A stretch of 46,724 nucleotides of DNA from NCBI GenBank assembly GCA_902749685.1, contig CACVKW010000423.1, positions 1-46,724 on the forward strand, written 5' to 3'. Within the stretch, counting starts at the first letter, position 1, and each line of letters begins with the position of its first letter. The notes below the pieces were generated by a model, which was given only the letters and a program-made list of their open reading frames with translations, searched no databases and was not told the origin of the DNA. The translations under genes and the position numbers were made by a program. Shown piece after piece: positions 34,202 to 43,589 of the stretch. Source of the DNA: Olavius sp. associated proteobacterium Delta 1 (lineage in GTDB: Bacteria; Desulfobacterota; Desulfobacteria; Desulfobacterales; JAFDCJ01).

Positions 34202-35296
34202 TTAACCATACGCTTGCATGCGTTGTTGGCTCTGCTGATCGAAGAAGTGGGCCCGCTCGACATCCACCTTGAGGCGGCATTTGGTGCCTGGTGGAATCTC
34301 GAATCTACCCTGATTGGCGACGATCAATTTTTGTTCGCCGTAATCAAAGGAGAATTGTGTTTCCGTGCCGGTTGTCTCGCTGAGCAGAAGCTCGGCTTCA
34401 ATGATGTATGGGTGGGGCTCGGAATCATCCGTTAAAACTTTGATATGCTGCGGACGCAAGCCATATACTATTTTTTGACCGGCTTCAAAATCGATTTCAG
34501 GGGGCAGCGGCAGCACGAAATTATGGCCGCGAAAAATATGACGGCCTTGTTCGGCAGCGATCTCACCCTCCATCAGATTAATCGACGGCGTGCCGATGAA
34601 ATCCGCTACAAAAAGATTGGCCGGTTGGTCGAAAACTTCGGCGGGGGATCCGACTTGCTGGATGACGCCGTTGCGCATAACAATAATTTTATCCGCCATG
34701 GTCATGGCCTCAACCTGGTCGTGGGTGACGTAAATGGTGGTGGCTTCGAGCTTGTTGTGCAAAGTACGCACTTCAAAGCGCATATGCTCTCTTAATTTTG
34801 CATCGAGGTTGGAAAGCGGTTCATCGAATAAAAACACTTTCGGGTCCCGCACGATCGCCCTTCCCATGGCGACCCTTTGCGCCTGACCGCCGGAAAGCTG
34901 GCTCGGATAGCGGCTGAGCAGATCCTCAATATCCAGGATTTTAGCCGCCCACTGAACCCGTTTGTCGATATCAGGTTTAGGGACTTTTTTCACCTGAAGG
35001 CTGAAGGCAATATTGTTATAAATTTTCATCTGCGGGTAGAGCGCATAGTTCTGGAAGACCATCGCAATGTCCCGGTCTCTGGGATGCACTTTATTGACCA
35101 ATTTGCCGTCGATGAACAGGCTGCCGGAAGAGATGGCCTCCAGACCGGCCGTCAGCCGCAGCAATGTTGATTTTCCGCAGCCGGAGGGTCCCAGCAGGGC
35201 GGTAAACTCCCCCTCGATCACTTCCATATTGATGTCGCGCAGCGCTTGTACTTTGCCGAAATTCTTGTGAATGCCTTCGTAGACAACGGATGCCAT
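34202..35296 (-). CDS. ABC importer 3, ATPase (MalK/UgpC type)
   Basis: A 365-residue canonical CUT1 ATPase: Walker A GPSGCGKS, Q-loop FQNYALYPQ, signature LSGGQ, Walker B VFLFDEP, switch THDQVEAM and a C-terminal TOBE-type regulatory domain. It is the only ATPase of this importer, so it should work as a homodimer, unlike importers 1 and 2. AGGA six bases before ATG 35296 supports the start over a TTG at 35311. Confidence 0.92.
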   Translation of the reverse strand: MASVVYEGIHKNFGKVQALRDINMEVIEGEFTALLGPSGCGKSTLLRLTAGLEAISSGSLFIDGKLVNKVHPRDRDIAMVFQNYALYPQMKIYNNIAFSLQVKKVPKPDIDKRVQWAAKILDIEDLLSRYPSQLSGGQAQRVAMGRAIVRDPKVFLFDEPLSNLDAKLREHMRFEVRTLHNKLEATTIYVTHDQVEAMTMADKIIVMRNGVIQQVGSPAEVFDQPANLFVADFIGTPSINLMEGEIAAEQGRHIFRGHNFVLPLPPEIDFEAGQKIVYGLRPQHIKVLTDDSEPHPYIIEAELLLSETTGTETQFSFDYGEQKLIVANQGRFEIPPGTKCRLKVDVERAHFFDQQSQQRMQAYG

Positions 35297-35317
35297 AAAT
35301 TTTCCTGCCAATAACCC

Positions 35318-35342
35318 TCATTGAGCGAAAAGCGCTCAATGA
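35318..35342 (-). promoter_or_regulatory. Hairpin upstream of importer 3 ATPase
   Basis: TCATTGAGCG and CGCTCAATGA form a perfect 10-bp stem with a 5-base loop, 22 bases upstream of the ATPase start. The rest of the 290-base gap has a long imperfect inverted repeat (35386-35415 with 35484-35512, units like ATTGAGGGATT). No gene. Confidence 0.6.
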
Positions 35343-35586
35343 CGAGTCAATTGTTATTAGTTATTCGATATTTAATAACGCCAAATTGAGAGATTCAGGT
35401 ATTGAGGGATTAAAGGATAACTCTCGATCGTTCGACCCGGTAGCTCGATCCAGAGGCTCTCGACGGGTAGAATTCCTTCGATTCCTGAATCCCTCAATCC
35501 CCAAATTCTCAAATTAGACCCGTGTCAAATTTTCATGCAATTTTGCGACGTATAAAGGTTTACGGTCAATTATTCAAACTGAATGA

Positions 35587-36900
35587 TTATCTGCATTCCT
35601 CAGCGAACGCTTCAAGCATCCCCGAATCTGCGGCCATATCGAGCATGGTAAACCGATCTCTCACTTCGCGGGAATAGAGCACAACTTCCTGGTAAAAGGC
35701 TTTCGGAAGCCCCAGGTCACATCCGGTCCGAATGGCGCCAATTGCCTGCATCGCTTCCCACAACCTTTCGGCTGGGAGCATCACCGCCCGCAGTTGTTCC
35801 GCAAAGCGCTGCCAATTTTCCGACAAATACCGGTTGATCCTGTCAGCCTGCATACGATCCAGGGCTTTGTTTTTTAATTCTGTGATACATTGTTGCCCGA
35901 TTTCATTGCCATAGCGGGCAATCATGGCGGACTCCCTGATTTCAGTCGGTTCAAGAACCGGTGGTATATCCTGGCTCAAAATACGATTCTGCAAGCGGGA
36001 CATGGTCAACGAGGTTACACCGACTTGCTCCCCGTGCAGCGTGTTGGGGTTCAGATCGTTGAAGAACATGTCGATATAGTGGGACATCATATGCTCACCC
36101 ATGCTTCCGGGGTGGCTGGTGTTGGTAATGCAGATAGCCAGTCCCATAAGGGCACACATCCGGACCAGTATGCCGAATGCTTCAAAATCTTCCTCCTGCA
36201 AGGCTTGGGCGTGGTCGAAAAGTCCGTCTTCGTCATAGGCCAATAAAAAATAGGGAAGCTTGCGGTATTGCGTGCCGAACAGTAAATGCGACATCAACCA
36301 GTCGACCTGGGCCGTCGTGCGGCAGATCAAATCGGCAAAAGCGCTGCGGGTCAAGCGGATTGGACACTGGGAGATAACCGACAAGTCAAAGAACACCCCT
36401 TGAGCCGGACGGGCGGCAATCGATTTTTTAAATCCGGCAAACGAAATCGATGCGGTGGGTGTCCCATACGCCAGTTGCGGTGAAGTGGGAAAAACCGAAT
36501 ATGTTTTTTTATCTAAAAAAGAGGCATACTTGACGCTGTCATTGATCGTACCCGAGCCCACGGCAATCAGCCCGTCGCTATGGCGGGTCAGGTGCCGCAA
36601 TTCTTCCACGCTCTCAATGGCGGCGTGGGGGGTTTTCCAAATAATTTCTTCGATTGCAAACCCTGCCGAACGCAGGGCCGAACCTATTCGCCGGCCGAGC
36701 ACTTCATATGTGTACCTGTCGGAGACGACCGCCAGTTTTTCATTTTTATGAAGCGGATAAACCAGCTCGCCTTCCATTCCATCGAGGGTTTCCTTTATGA
36801 CGATTGAACGAATGTCGACCGACACCCTTTGGCCGGTGCCCGGGTGCTTCCACTCACCGGCAACCAATTCATTAACTACCCCGCCATATTCTTTTGTCAT
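35587..36900 (-). CDS. sn-Glycerol-1-phosphate dehydrogenase-like protein (AraM/EgsA family)
   Basis: A 437-residue member of the iron/zinc alcohol dehydrogenase superfamily. The nucleotide-binding GSGTINDSVKY (115-125) and the metal-binding TSHPGSMGEHMMSHY (261-275, His270 and His274) match the glycerol-1-phosphate dehydrogenase group (AraM in Bacillus, EgsA in archaea), which interconverts DHAP and sn-glycerol-1-phosphate. Polyol-phosphate dehydrogenases of unknown specificity share this fold. Its start overlaps the FGGY kinase stop (ATGA), so kinase then dehydrogenase probably act in sequence on the same polyol (inference). Confidence 0.82.
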   Translation of the reverse strand: MTKEYGGVVNELVAGEWKHPGTGQRVSVDIRSIVIKETLDGMEGELVYPLHKNEKLAVVSDRYTYEVLGRRIGSALRSAGFAIEEIIWKTPHAAIESVEELRHLTRHSDGLIAVGSGTINDSVKYASFLDKKTYSVFPTSPQLAYGTPTASISFAGFKKSIAARPAQGVFFDLSVISQCPIRLTRSAFADLICRTTAQVDWLMSHLLFGTQYRKLPYFLLAYDEDGLFDHAQALQEEDFEAFGILVRMCALMGLAICITNTSHPGSMGEHMMSHYIDMFFNDLNPNTLHGEQVGVTSLTMSRLQNRILSQDIPPVLEPTEIRESAMIARYGNEIGQQCITELKNKALDRMQADRINRYLSENWQRFAEQLRAVMLPAERLWEAMQAIGAIRTGCDLGLPKAFYQEVVLYSREVRDRFTMLDMAADSGMLEAFAEECR

Positions 36901-38429
36901 TTTCCCATTTCCTTCGATGACTTAACGGCAAATTTTATCAGCGCATTGAATGTTTCTTCATTGTCGGGAAAAAGCCGGCCATATATTGCGAGCAACTCGT
37001 CCCATGTCTGGCGGGTCTTCGGATCCGGTTTTACAAGTCTGGTTTTGCCGCTCATCGCTGCGGCGGCTTCGTTGAAAGATTCAAACCACCCGGCGCCATA
37101 GGCGGCAATCGTAGCCGCACCCAAAGCGGATGCTTCAACGGTGTCGGAAATGGCTACATCCTTGCCGGTTGAATCCGCCAGCATCCGGGTCCATAGCGGA
37201 CTCGATGCACCGCCGCCGAGTGCGATGAATCGTTTTACCCGCAGTCCGGCTTCTTTTTCCACGCCGGTGGTAGCCTGGGCCTGATCGAGGCACATCCCTT
37301 CCAGAATCGACCGATACAGGTGGGCCGGCGTATGTCCGCCGGAAAGACCGATAAAACATCCTCGGCCGTTGGGATTCCAATGCGGATTCATCACTCCGGA
37401 CCAGTAAGGCAAGGTAATCAGGCCGTCTGAGCCGATCGGAATATCCTGTGCCTGTTGCTCCAGCTTTTTGAAAAAGTCTTTTTCTCCTCTGTTCCCCGGC
37501 AGAAACTGATCCACAAACCAGTTGATCAGAAAAGCACCCGAACGCAGGCAGGTTTCCAGGATATATCCTTCCCCCGTCGGAGAGATTTCAGTGCGCCAGG
37601 CTTTTTTGTTCAGGCACTGCGGTGACCAGACGCCTGATACGACCGCCGTTCCCAGATTAATATAGGCCTGGTCCGAGGTGATGCAGTTGGTTCCCAGGGC
37701 AGCGCATTGCCCGTCTCCGCCGCCGGCAAAAATCGCGGTTTCGGGCAGCAGACCGGTTAGCCGCGCGGCCTGTTTCGTAACACTGCCGATTTTGGTTCCG
37801 GGCGCCAATGGCTCCGGGAACCGGGTGGCCGCCAACCCGAGATAATTCAGCAGTGTTGGTGAATATTCCTTTTTACGTATATCGAAATATCCCATCGGGT
37901 CGGCGCTGAACCATCCGGTTTTCCATTGTCCGCTTAAATGGTAGACCAGGTACGCTTGAACATCCGTAAACAGCTGAGTTAATTCGAAGGCCTCCGGCTC
38001 ATTTTCTTTAAGCCAGACCAGTCGGTAGAGCACTGGCGTAATATCGACCGGTCGTCCGGTGATGTCGTGAATGACATCCGCTCCGATCCGGGAGGCTAAT
38101 TCGTCGACTTGCTGGCGCGAGCGCTCGTCCAACCAGACCATTGCCGGCCGGACATCCTCGCCGTCATGGTTCACAAACGCCACCGTTTCTCGCTGGTTGG
38201 AGATTGAAATAGCGGCGATTCTCTCGGGTTTTACCCGGGCCGTTAATTGTTGCAGGGCAACCCGGCACGAATCCCACCAGTCCCGGCTGTTTTGTTCGAA
38301 CCAATATAAACGCGGATTGTGAAGCTCAATCGGGCTTCTGCCCTCCGCCACCAATTCTCCTGATTTCGTCCAGGCAATCGCTTTGGCGGATTGAGTACTA
38401 CTGTCGATGCCGACTACCAGATCTTTCAT
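36897..38429 (-). CDS. FGGY-family carbohydrate kinase 1
   Basis: A 510-residue sugar/polyol kinase (xylulokinase/glycerol kinase superfamily). N-terminal phosphate motif GIDSSTQSAKAIAW, catalytic-region GGGDGQCAALGTN and the C-terminal ATP-binding ALGGGASSPLWTRMLADSTG are present. Length is normal. Translationally coupled to the glycerol-1-phosphate dehydrogenase-like gene. The substrate is presumably what importer 3 brings in; xylulose, glycerol or a tetritol are all possible. Confidence 0.9.
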   Translation of the reverse strand: MKDLVVGIDSSTQSAKAIAWTKSGELVAEGRSPIELHNPRLYWFEQNSRDWWDSCRVALQQLTARVKPERIAAISISNQRETVAFVNHDGEDVRPAMVWLDERSRQQVDELASRIGADVIHDITGRPVDITPVLYRLVWLKENEPEAFELTQLFTDVQAYLVYHLSGQWKTGWFSADPMGYFDIRKKEYSPTLLNYLGLAATRFPEPLAPGTKIGSVTKQAARLTGLLPETAIFAGGGDGQCAALGTNCITSDQAYINLGTAVVSGVWSPQCLNKKAWRTEISPTGEGYILETCLRSGAFLINWFVDQFLPGNRGEKDFFKKLEQQAQDIPIGSDGLITLPYWSGVMNPHWNPNGRGCFIGLSGGHTPAHLYRSILEGMCLDQAQATTGVEKEAGLRVKRFIALGGGASSPLWTRMLADSTGKDVAISDTVEASALGAATIAAYGAGWFESFNEAAAAMSGKTRLVKPDPKTRQTWDELLAIYGRLFPDNEETFNALIKFAVKSSKEMGK

Positions 38430-38709
38430 TGCGCTCCCTGTTCCGTTCTACTCGGGTAATAACCGCTCAAGTAGAAGTTATTCGATTCATTTTTGCCATA
38501 CATGCTTGATTCAAGAGCGGCACGTCGAACCACGCCTTGGCGTGGTTGAACATCGAATAATGATGTCGCTCCGCTCCTCAATCTAATTTAAAAGGACGGA
38601 GCGAAGCGACAGCCACAAATATTTCCGCCGGAGGCGGACAATCTTCAATCTTCAATTCCCCGATAAAGCGGGATTTACGCTTCGCTACAACCGGCTCGTT
38701 CGGGTTAGG
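38430..38709. repeat. Gap with hairpin and dispersed repeat, family B copy 1
   Basis: AACCACGCC-TT-GGCGTGGTT (38528-38547) is a perfect 9-bp hairpin. The segment 38592-38655 (AAAGGACGGAGCGAAGCGAC, then a CCGCC/GGCGG hairpin, then CAATCTTCAATCTTCAAT) is repeated in reverse orientation at 46541-46600. No gene. Confidence 0.65.
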
Positions 38710-40215
38710 TTACTTACCCACTGTTTTATTTACTTCTTTCGCAATAATATCCATCGTTTGTTTCGGTGATTTATATTCGCCGGCAAAAAAGCGGCCCAGC
38801 TCGACGGGGATGATATTGTTCGAAATTTCGGCCCACTCGGGCAAATCCGGTTCGGACCCCATGTAGTTTTCAATGGTCTCTCTCTGAACCGGGAAGTGTC
38901 GGGTGGTTCCCGCGCCGACAACGGCTGCTGCCAGAACATCGGGGTGGTTGAAAGTACTGTGGCGCATCGGGCTGGAGCCACCGCCGAGCACCGAGATCCT
39001 GGCCTGGGTATCCGGGCAGGTCGCATACTGCATGAAAATCCAGGCCGGATCCTTGACATCCGAGTATTTTGACAGACCGAGAGCGCTGCCGCCTTGATGA
39101 CCGACATTGGGAATTTCGCCGTAACCGCACTGGGCGAGGGGGCGGAGTTTGTTGGCCTTGGGCGGCACGGCGACACCGAGCAGTCCCGAAACTTTTGAGC
39201 TTTTGGGGTCATCGCAGCTCGGCAGAAATTCTCCCCAGCTCAGCACCTGGCCGGCAAGTCCCTGGGCCACCGACTGAAACTCGCCGTCCCAGGTCCAGGT
39301 ATCCACTCCGGAGGGCATATTTTCCTTGAGCTTGACCCAGTAATCCATGGCTTCCAGGCCTTCGGCGTCATTGCCGGAAAAGGTTCCGTCCGCCCGAAAG
39401 ACCGATCCACCGTGACCCCACAGCCAGGCCGTCCAATCGCAGTTGAGGCTGTAATGGCCGGATTTCATCTGACCGGTGGTACCGTAAATGCCCTGGCTTT
39501 TCTTTTTTTCTGTGATAATTTGTGCATTTTTCAAATACTGATCCAGGGTGGTGGCGACTTTGAGGCCCAGATCATCGTAAACATCCATGCGATACATCTG
39601 AATAAAAATGGGGATGTCATAGGGCACGCCCACCATTTTGCCTTTGTACATGCTGATGCCGTCCACCAGCGGTTTTAGAAAATCATCGAAGTCGTAGCCG
39701 GGAAAAGCCAGCTCTTTGTTGGCAGCGTAGAGCTCGCGCGGATCGATGGTATCCCGGCTGAAACTGGCCATCCAGCTTTGATCCATATAGTAAAGATCAT
39801 AGGTGCTGGTGCCGGAGGCGACGTCCATGGTCAACTTCTGCAACACCTGCTCGAGTGGCAGTACTTCGATTTCGACGTTGATACCGGTGGCCGGCGTAAA
39901 CTCGGATTTGACCAGCTCGGCGATTCCCTTGCTGGGCGGCGTGGATTCCGTCGCCATGCGGACGGTTTTACCCCGGTAGGGCTTGCCCACATCCTTAATC
40001 CAGTCCATCACCTCTTTTGAAGGCTGGGTAGAAGCGAGCGCATCTTTTTGAATTCCGAGACGTCCCCTGAACGGCAGATGAGACAATGCCCCCAGGGCCG
40101 ACATGCTCAAACCCACTTTGGCGGCCTTGCTTAAAAAATCCCGCCGACTGATTTTGCCCTTGGCCAACTTGTCAGCCAACTTTGCCAGATAGTGCTTTTG
40201 GTCCCTTCCTTTCAT
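38710..40215 (-). CDS. ABC importer 3, solute-binding protein with Tat signal
   Basis: A 501-residue family 1 solute-binding protein. The N-terminus has a twin-arginine motif, SRRDFLSKAA (about residues 23-32), followed by a weakly hydrophobic segment, so it is exported folded by the Tat system, in contrast to the Sec signals of the other two binding proteins. Tat export of a CUT1 binding protein is known but less usual. It lies downstream of its two permeases, an order opposite to importers 1 and 2. GGGAGG lies before the ATG. Confidence 0.9.
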   Translation of the reverse strand: MKGRDQKHYLAKLADKLAKGKISRRDFLSKAAKVGLSMSALGALSHLPFRGRLGIQKDALASTQPSKEVMDWIKDVGKPYRGKTVRMATESTPPSKGIAELVKSEFTPATGINVEIEVLPLEQVLQKLTMDVASGTSTYDLYYMDQSWMASFSRDTIDPRELYAANKELAFPGYDFDDFLKPLVDGISMYKGKMVGVPYDIPIFIQMYRMDVYDDLGLKVATTLDQYLKNAQIITEKKKSQGIYGTTGQMKSGHYSLNCDWTAWLWGHGGSVFRADGTFSGNDAEGLEAMDYWVKLKENMPSGVDTWTWDGEFQSVAQGLAGQVLSWGEFLPSCDDPKSSKVSGLLGVAVPPKANKLRPLAQCGYGEIPNVGHQGGSALGLSKYSDVKDPAWIFMQYATCPDTQARISVLGGGSSPMRHSTFNHPDVLAAAVVGAGTTRHFPVQRETIENYMGSEPDLPEWAEISNNIIPVELGRFFAGEYKSPKQTMDIIAKEVNKTVGK

Positions 40216-40284
40216 GATTTTTCCTCCCTTAAGTTAGAAAATTAATTAGCGCAAAAGAGAACCCCTGCCTTTTTGGAAACGGGA

Positions 40285-41172
40285 TTACTGTTTCAGTGAT
40301 CCCATTGTTAAACCGCGGACCAGATTTTTCTGTACGAGCAGAATAAAGATAAAAGCCGGAATCAATGCCGCGACTCCCAGCGCTGCCAGGCTTCCCCACT
40401 GGGTGCCGGTGGAAGTTACGAAAGCAGAGGTCGCCACCGGCACGGTTTTGAGTTTCGTGGCGGTCAACATCAACACAAAAAGAAACTCGGTCCAGCTGAA
40501 TATAAAGCAAAGCACGGCTGTTGCGGCTATTCCGGTGCGCATCGTCGGTAGAATGATGCGACGGAAAATCTGCCAGTATGTTGCGCCGTCGATAATGGCG
40601 GCCTCATCAATTTCCAGGGGGACATCGTCAAAGAAACTTTTGAGCAGCAGGACGGCCAGCGGAATGTTCATCATGGTATGGGCCAAAATCACCCCTAAAT
40701 GCGTATCATACAGCCCGATGGATTTATAGGTCAAGAATAGCGGAATGGCCACGGCCACCGGCGGCAGCATGCGGGTCGATAAAACGATGTAAACGAAATG
40801 GTGCTGTCCCCGAAACCGCAGGCGGGATAGGGCAAAGGCCGCCAATGTGGCGATGCTCACCACCAAGACGGTTGAGCTTACGGCAATAATGATACTGTCA
40901 ATCAGCCGCGGGACCATATAAGACATCCCGCCGCCGGAAAATCCTAAAGAGCCCCGTGACTCGATGGACTGTTGGACCGGGGAAATATCCAGCAGGACGG
41001 CTTTAAAATAATCCGCCGTCGGCTGAAAGTTAAACAGCTTGGGCGGCAATACGAAAACATCCTTGTCCCGTTTAATGGACACCGTCACCCAGTAATAAAT
41101 CGGCAGCACCATGATCAAGGTCACGATCCAGGCCACAGCGATGCGCAGCACTCTTGCTTTTAGAGAATACAC
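40285..41172 (-). CDS. ABC importer 3, permease (MalG type)
   Basis: A 295-residue permease with six hydrophobic segments. The EAA loop reads DEAAIIDGATYWQIFRRIILPTMRTG. The start is a GTG at 41172: the next Met lies inside the first membrane segment, so the GTG is needed for a complete protein. A clear ribosome site is lacking; it starts four bases after the partner permease's stop and may depend on coupling. Confidence 0.9.
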   Translation of the reverse strand: MYSLKARVLRIAVAWIVTLIMVLPIYYWVTVSIKRDKDVFVLPPKLFNFQPTADYFKAVLLDISPVQQSIESRGSLGFSGGGMSYMVPRLIDSIIIAVSSTVLVVSIATLAAFALSRLRFRGQHHFVYIVLSTRMLPPVAVAIPLFLTYKSIGLYDTHLGVILAHTMMNIPLAVLLLKSFFDDVPLEIDEAAIIDGATYWQIFRRIILPTMRTGIAATAVLCFIFSWTEFLFVLMLTATKLKTVPVATSAFVTSTGTQWGSLAALGVAALIPAFIFILLVQKNLVRGLTMGSLKQ

Positions 41173-41176
41173 GGCT

Positions 41177-42163
41177 TTACCATCTGATTTTAGCGAATTT
41201 GATCAATAGATTGGCGGCAACATTGATGATGATGAGCGCCAATAGACTCAACGTCGCTCCGTAACCCCATTTCAGTGACGAGGCAAACAGTTTCCAGGTA
41301 TAAAAACTCAATGTATAGGTTTGAATGCCCGGTCCCCCGGACGTCATCACAAAGATGTAATCGAATGTGCGGAACAGATCGATGCCGCGTATCAGCACGA
41401 CCACCGCGATCACCTTACTTAACATGGGTATGGTAAACCTGGCGGTGATGGTCCACTGGGAGGCTCCATCGATCATTGCGCTTTCAAAAGGTTCCTTGGG
41501 CAGTCCCCGCAATCCAGCCAAAAAGATCAGCGTGACAAATGGAGTCCATTGCCAGATGTCGGCAATCATGACGCCGATTAACGCCAGTTCGGGAGTTGCC
41601 AGAATCGGTATGTCGCGTGATAGGACGTTAAACGTTTCCAACAGCCAGGCGAACATGCCGAACTGCGGGTCTTCCAGCAGTTTGAACAGCATGCCGGTTA
41701 TGGCGGGCGGAATTACTAATGCCAGTGAAAACAAGGCCCGCATCACCCCGAAGCCTTTTTCATCGGTATCCAGCAGGAGCGCGATCAAAAACCCGAGTAC
41801 GAGTTGAATGCTGAGGCAGACGATGGTGTAAGTAAAGTTGACAAACAGGGCATTATTCAAGCGGGTGTCATTAAAAAGCTTTAGCCAGTTATCCCAACCC
41901 ACATAAACCAGCGAGCGCTTGAAAATGGCGAACTCATGAAAGCTAAGGTAGATATTGTAAACCAGTGGAAAAACGGCAAATACCAATAGCATGGCAACGA
42001 GGGGAAACAGCCAAGGAAACGGATGCTCGGAAATCATGAAACGCGGCATGGCTAAACGCATATTACCCCGCTCTATGGATGACTCTTTTTCTGACGATGC
42101 CGCTGGGCGGGAAACCTCAAGTTCATATTTCAGCCAGAAGTTCGACTCCATCAGGACTTGCAT
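41177..42163 (-). CDS. ABC importer 3, permease (MalF type)
   Basis: A 328-residue permease (or 294 if started at the ATG at 42061, which has GGGG upstream and would give a typical short N-terminus). Six hydrophobic segments. The EAA loop reads ESAMIDGASQWTITARFTIPML. It is the first gene of the importer 3 operon. The N-terminal 34 residues before Met35 look unlike a permease and may not be translated. Confidence 0.88.
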   Translation of the reverse strand: MQVLMESNFWLKYELEVSRPAASSEKESSIERGNMRLAMPRFMISEHPFPWLFPLVAMLLVFAVFPLVYNIYLSFHEFAIFKRSLVYVGWDNWLKLFNDTRLNNALFVNFTYTIVCLSIQLVLGFLIALLLDTDEKGFGVMRALFSLALVIPPAITGMLFKLLEDPQFGMFAWLLETFNVLSRDIPILATPELALIGVMIADIWQWTPFVTLIFLAGLRGLPKEPFESAMIDGASQWTITARFTIPMLSKVIAVVVLIRGIDLFRTFDYIFVMTSGGPGIQTYTLSFYTWKLFASSLKWGYGATLSLLALIIINVAANLLIKFAKIRW

Positions 42164-42442
42164 TTAAATGGGATTGAAAATTGTTTAGCAGGTGCATATG
42201 ACGATGTCAACTCACTAATGCGCCGAAATTCATCACGTCCGATTTTTTTCGTTTGGCAATCTATCCCTATATGTTGTACTACCTAGATCTAGCATGAAAA
42301 TTAATAAGAAATTGAGTTGTGTTAAATACCAGCAGGTTCAGAGAATTGGAGCAATAAAACCAAATAACTATCGGTGACGGGCCGCCAAGATCTATCCCGC
42401 TGAACGCTGAACGCAGCGTCTTTAGGAGGCAGCGAAAAAATT
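42164..42442. promoter_or_regulatory. Divergent promoter region, importer 3 / GpsA-like
   Basis: 279 bases between divergently oriented genes, so it should hold both promoters. It includes the perfect palindrome CTAGATCTAG (about 42285-42294). No certain -35/-10 pair was found. Confidence 0.4.
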
Positions 42443-43507
42443 ATGGCAAAAATAATTGTACTGGGGGCAGGGGTTATGGGTAGCGCTTTTGCACAGCTTC
42501 TGGCAGATACGGGCAACCAAGTCTTTTTGGTCGGCACCCATCTTGACCAGGATATAATTGACAGTGTTCGTGCTGATGGCACCCACCCCAAACTGAAAGT
42601 GAAGCTGCCCGAAAATGTCCGGGCTTTTTCCTACACTCAACTGGAAGACATTGTGGATCAACATGTCCGGCTGATCGTATTCGGCGTGAATTCAGCCGGT
42701 GTTGACTGGGCTGTGGCGCGTATCGGCCCCCTCCTTAAACCGCAGGTTCCGATCCTGATGCTGACCAAAGGACTGGCTGTACAAGGCCATTCGCTCAAAA
42801 TATTACCGCAGGCCGTCAAAGAAGGTCTAACGCAATACGGTTTAAGCGGGATACCGCTGGCTGCGGTTGGTGGACCCTGTATTGCGGGTGAGCTGGCCGC
42901 CCGCCGCCAGAGCAGTGTCGTTATTGCTTGCCCGGATACCGCTCTGCTCGAATGGCTTTTAAATCTGGTGGATGCCCCGTACTATCATGCGCGCGGCAGC
43001 ACCGATTTGATGGGGGTCGAAGTCTGTGCGGCGCTCAAAAACTTTTACACGCTGGCGGTCGGATACGCGTCCGGTCAACTGGAGCAACGCGGGAAGGCCC
43101 CAAACGGCGCCCTGATGCACAATCTCGCAGCCGGCCTGTTTACCCAGGCCCTGGCGGAAATACACTATTTTGTTAAAATTCTCGGCGGTCAGATTGACAG
43201 CGTGTTTGGTTTGGCGGGCGCCGGTGATCTGTATGTGACCTGCCAGGCCGGCCGCAACGGCCGCATGGGAAAACTGCTGGGCACCGGCCTGCTTTACCGT
43301 GAGGCCAAATCCAAACATATGCCCGATGATACCATCGAGGGAGCCGAGCTGGCTCTGGTTATCGGTCGAACATTAAAACAGTTGATTGATAAAGGCGCCA
43401 TAGCCCAAAAGGCGGTTCCGTTGACTGAATCCATCGTTGAAGCGGTGTGCGACAATCAACCGCTGCTAATTCCCTGGGACAGGTTTTATTCAAAATCGAA
43501 AACCTGA
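42443..43507 (+). CDS. gpsA: NAD(P)-dependent glycerol-3-phosphate dehydrogenase-like protein
   Basis: A 354-residue GpsA-family dehydrogenase that would interconvert DHAP and sn-glycerol-3-phosphate. N-terminal GAGVMGSAFAQLL nucleotide motif, KGLAVQGHS, GGPCIAGELAA, the catalytic-lysine region CAALKNFYTLAVGYASG and GLAGAGDLYVTCQAGRNGRMG match the family in order. Two details deviate: GGPCIAGE for the usual GPsfAxE, and TCQAGRNGR for TCxSxxSRN. It may therefore act on a different phospho-polyol. AGGAGG lies about 13 bases before the ATG. It is alone on the plus strand within a minus-strand carbohydrate block. Confidence 0.82.
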   Translation: MAKIIVLGAGVMGSAFAQLLADTGNQVFLVGTHLDQDIIDSVRADGTHPKLKVKLPENVRAFSYTQLEDIVDQHVRLIVFGVNSAGVDWAVARIGPLLKPQVPILMLTKGLAVQGHSLKILPQAVKEGLTQYGLSGIPLAAVGGPCIAGELAARRQSSVVIACPDTALLEWLLNLVDAPYYHARGSTDLMGVEVCAALKNFYTLAVGYASGQLEQRGKAPNGALMHNLAAGLFTQALAEIHYFVKILGGQIDSVFGLAGAGDLYVTCQAGRNGRMGKLLGTGLLYREAKSKHMPDDTIEGAELALVIGRTLKQLIDKGAIAQKAVPLTESIVEAVCDNQPLLIPWDRFYSKSKT

Positions 43508-43589
43508 AACCTGAACACTGCTGGTACATGTAATTACCCATTTCACCCTTCCGGGGTGGACCAAAGCCGGGCCCGATGGACCCGGGTCT
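43508..43589. terminator. Possible bidirectional terminator between convergent genes
   Basis: Two short hairpins, CACCC/GGGTG (about 43546-43560) and CCGGGCCC/GGACCCGG (about 43567-43585), lie between convergent stops. No long U-run on either strand. Confidence 0.35.
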
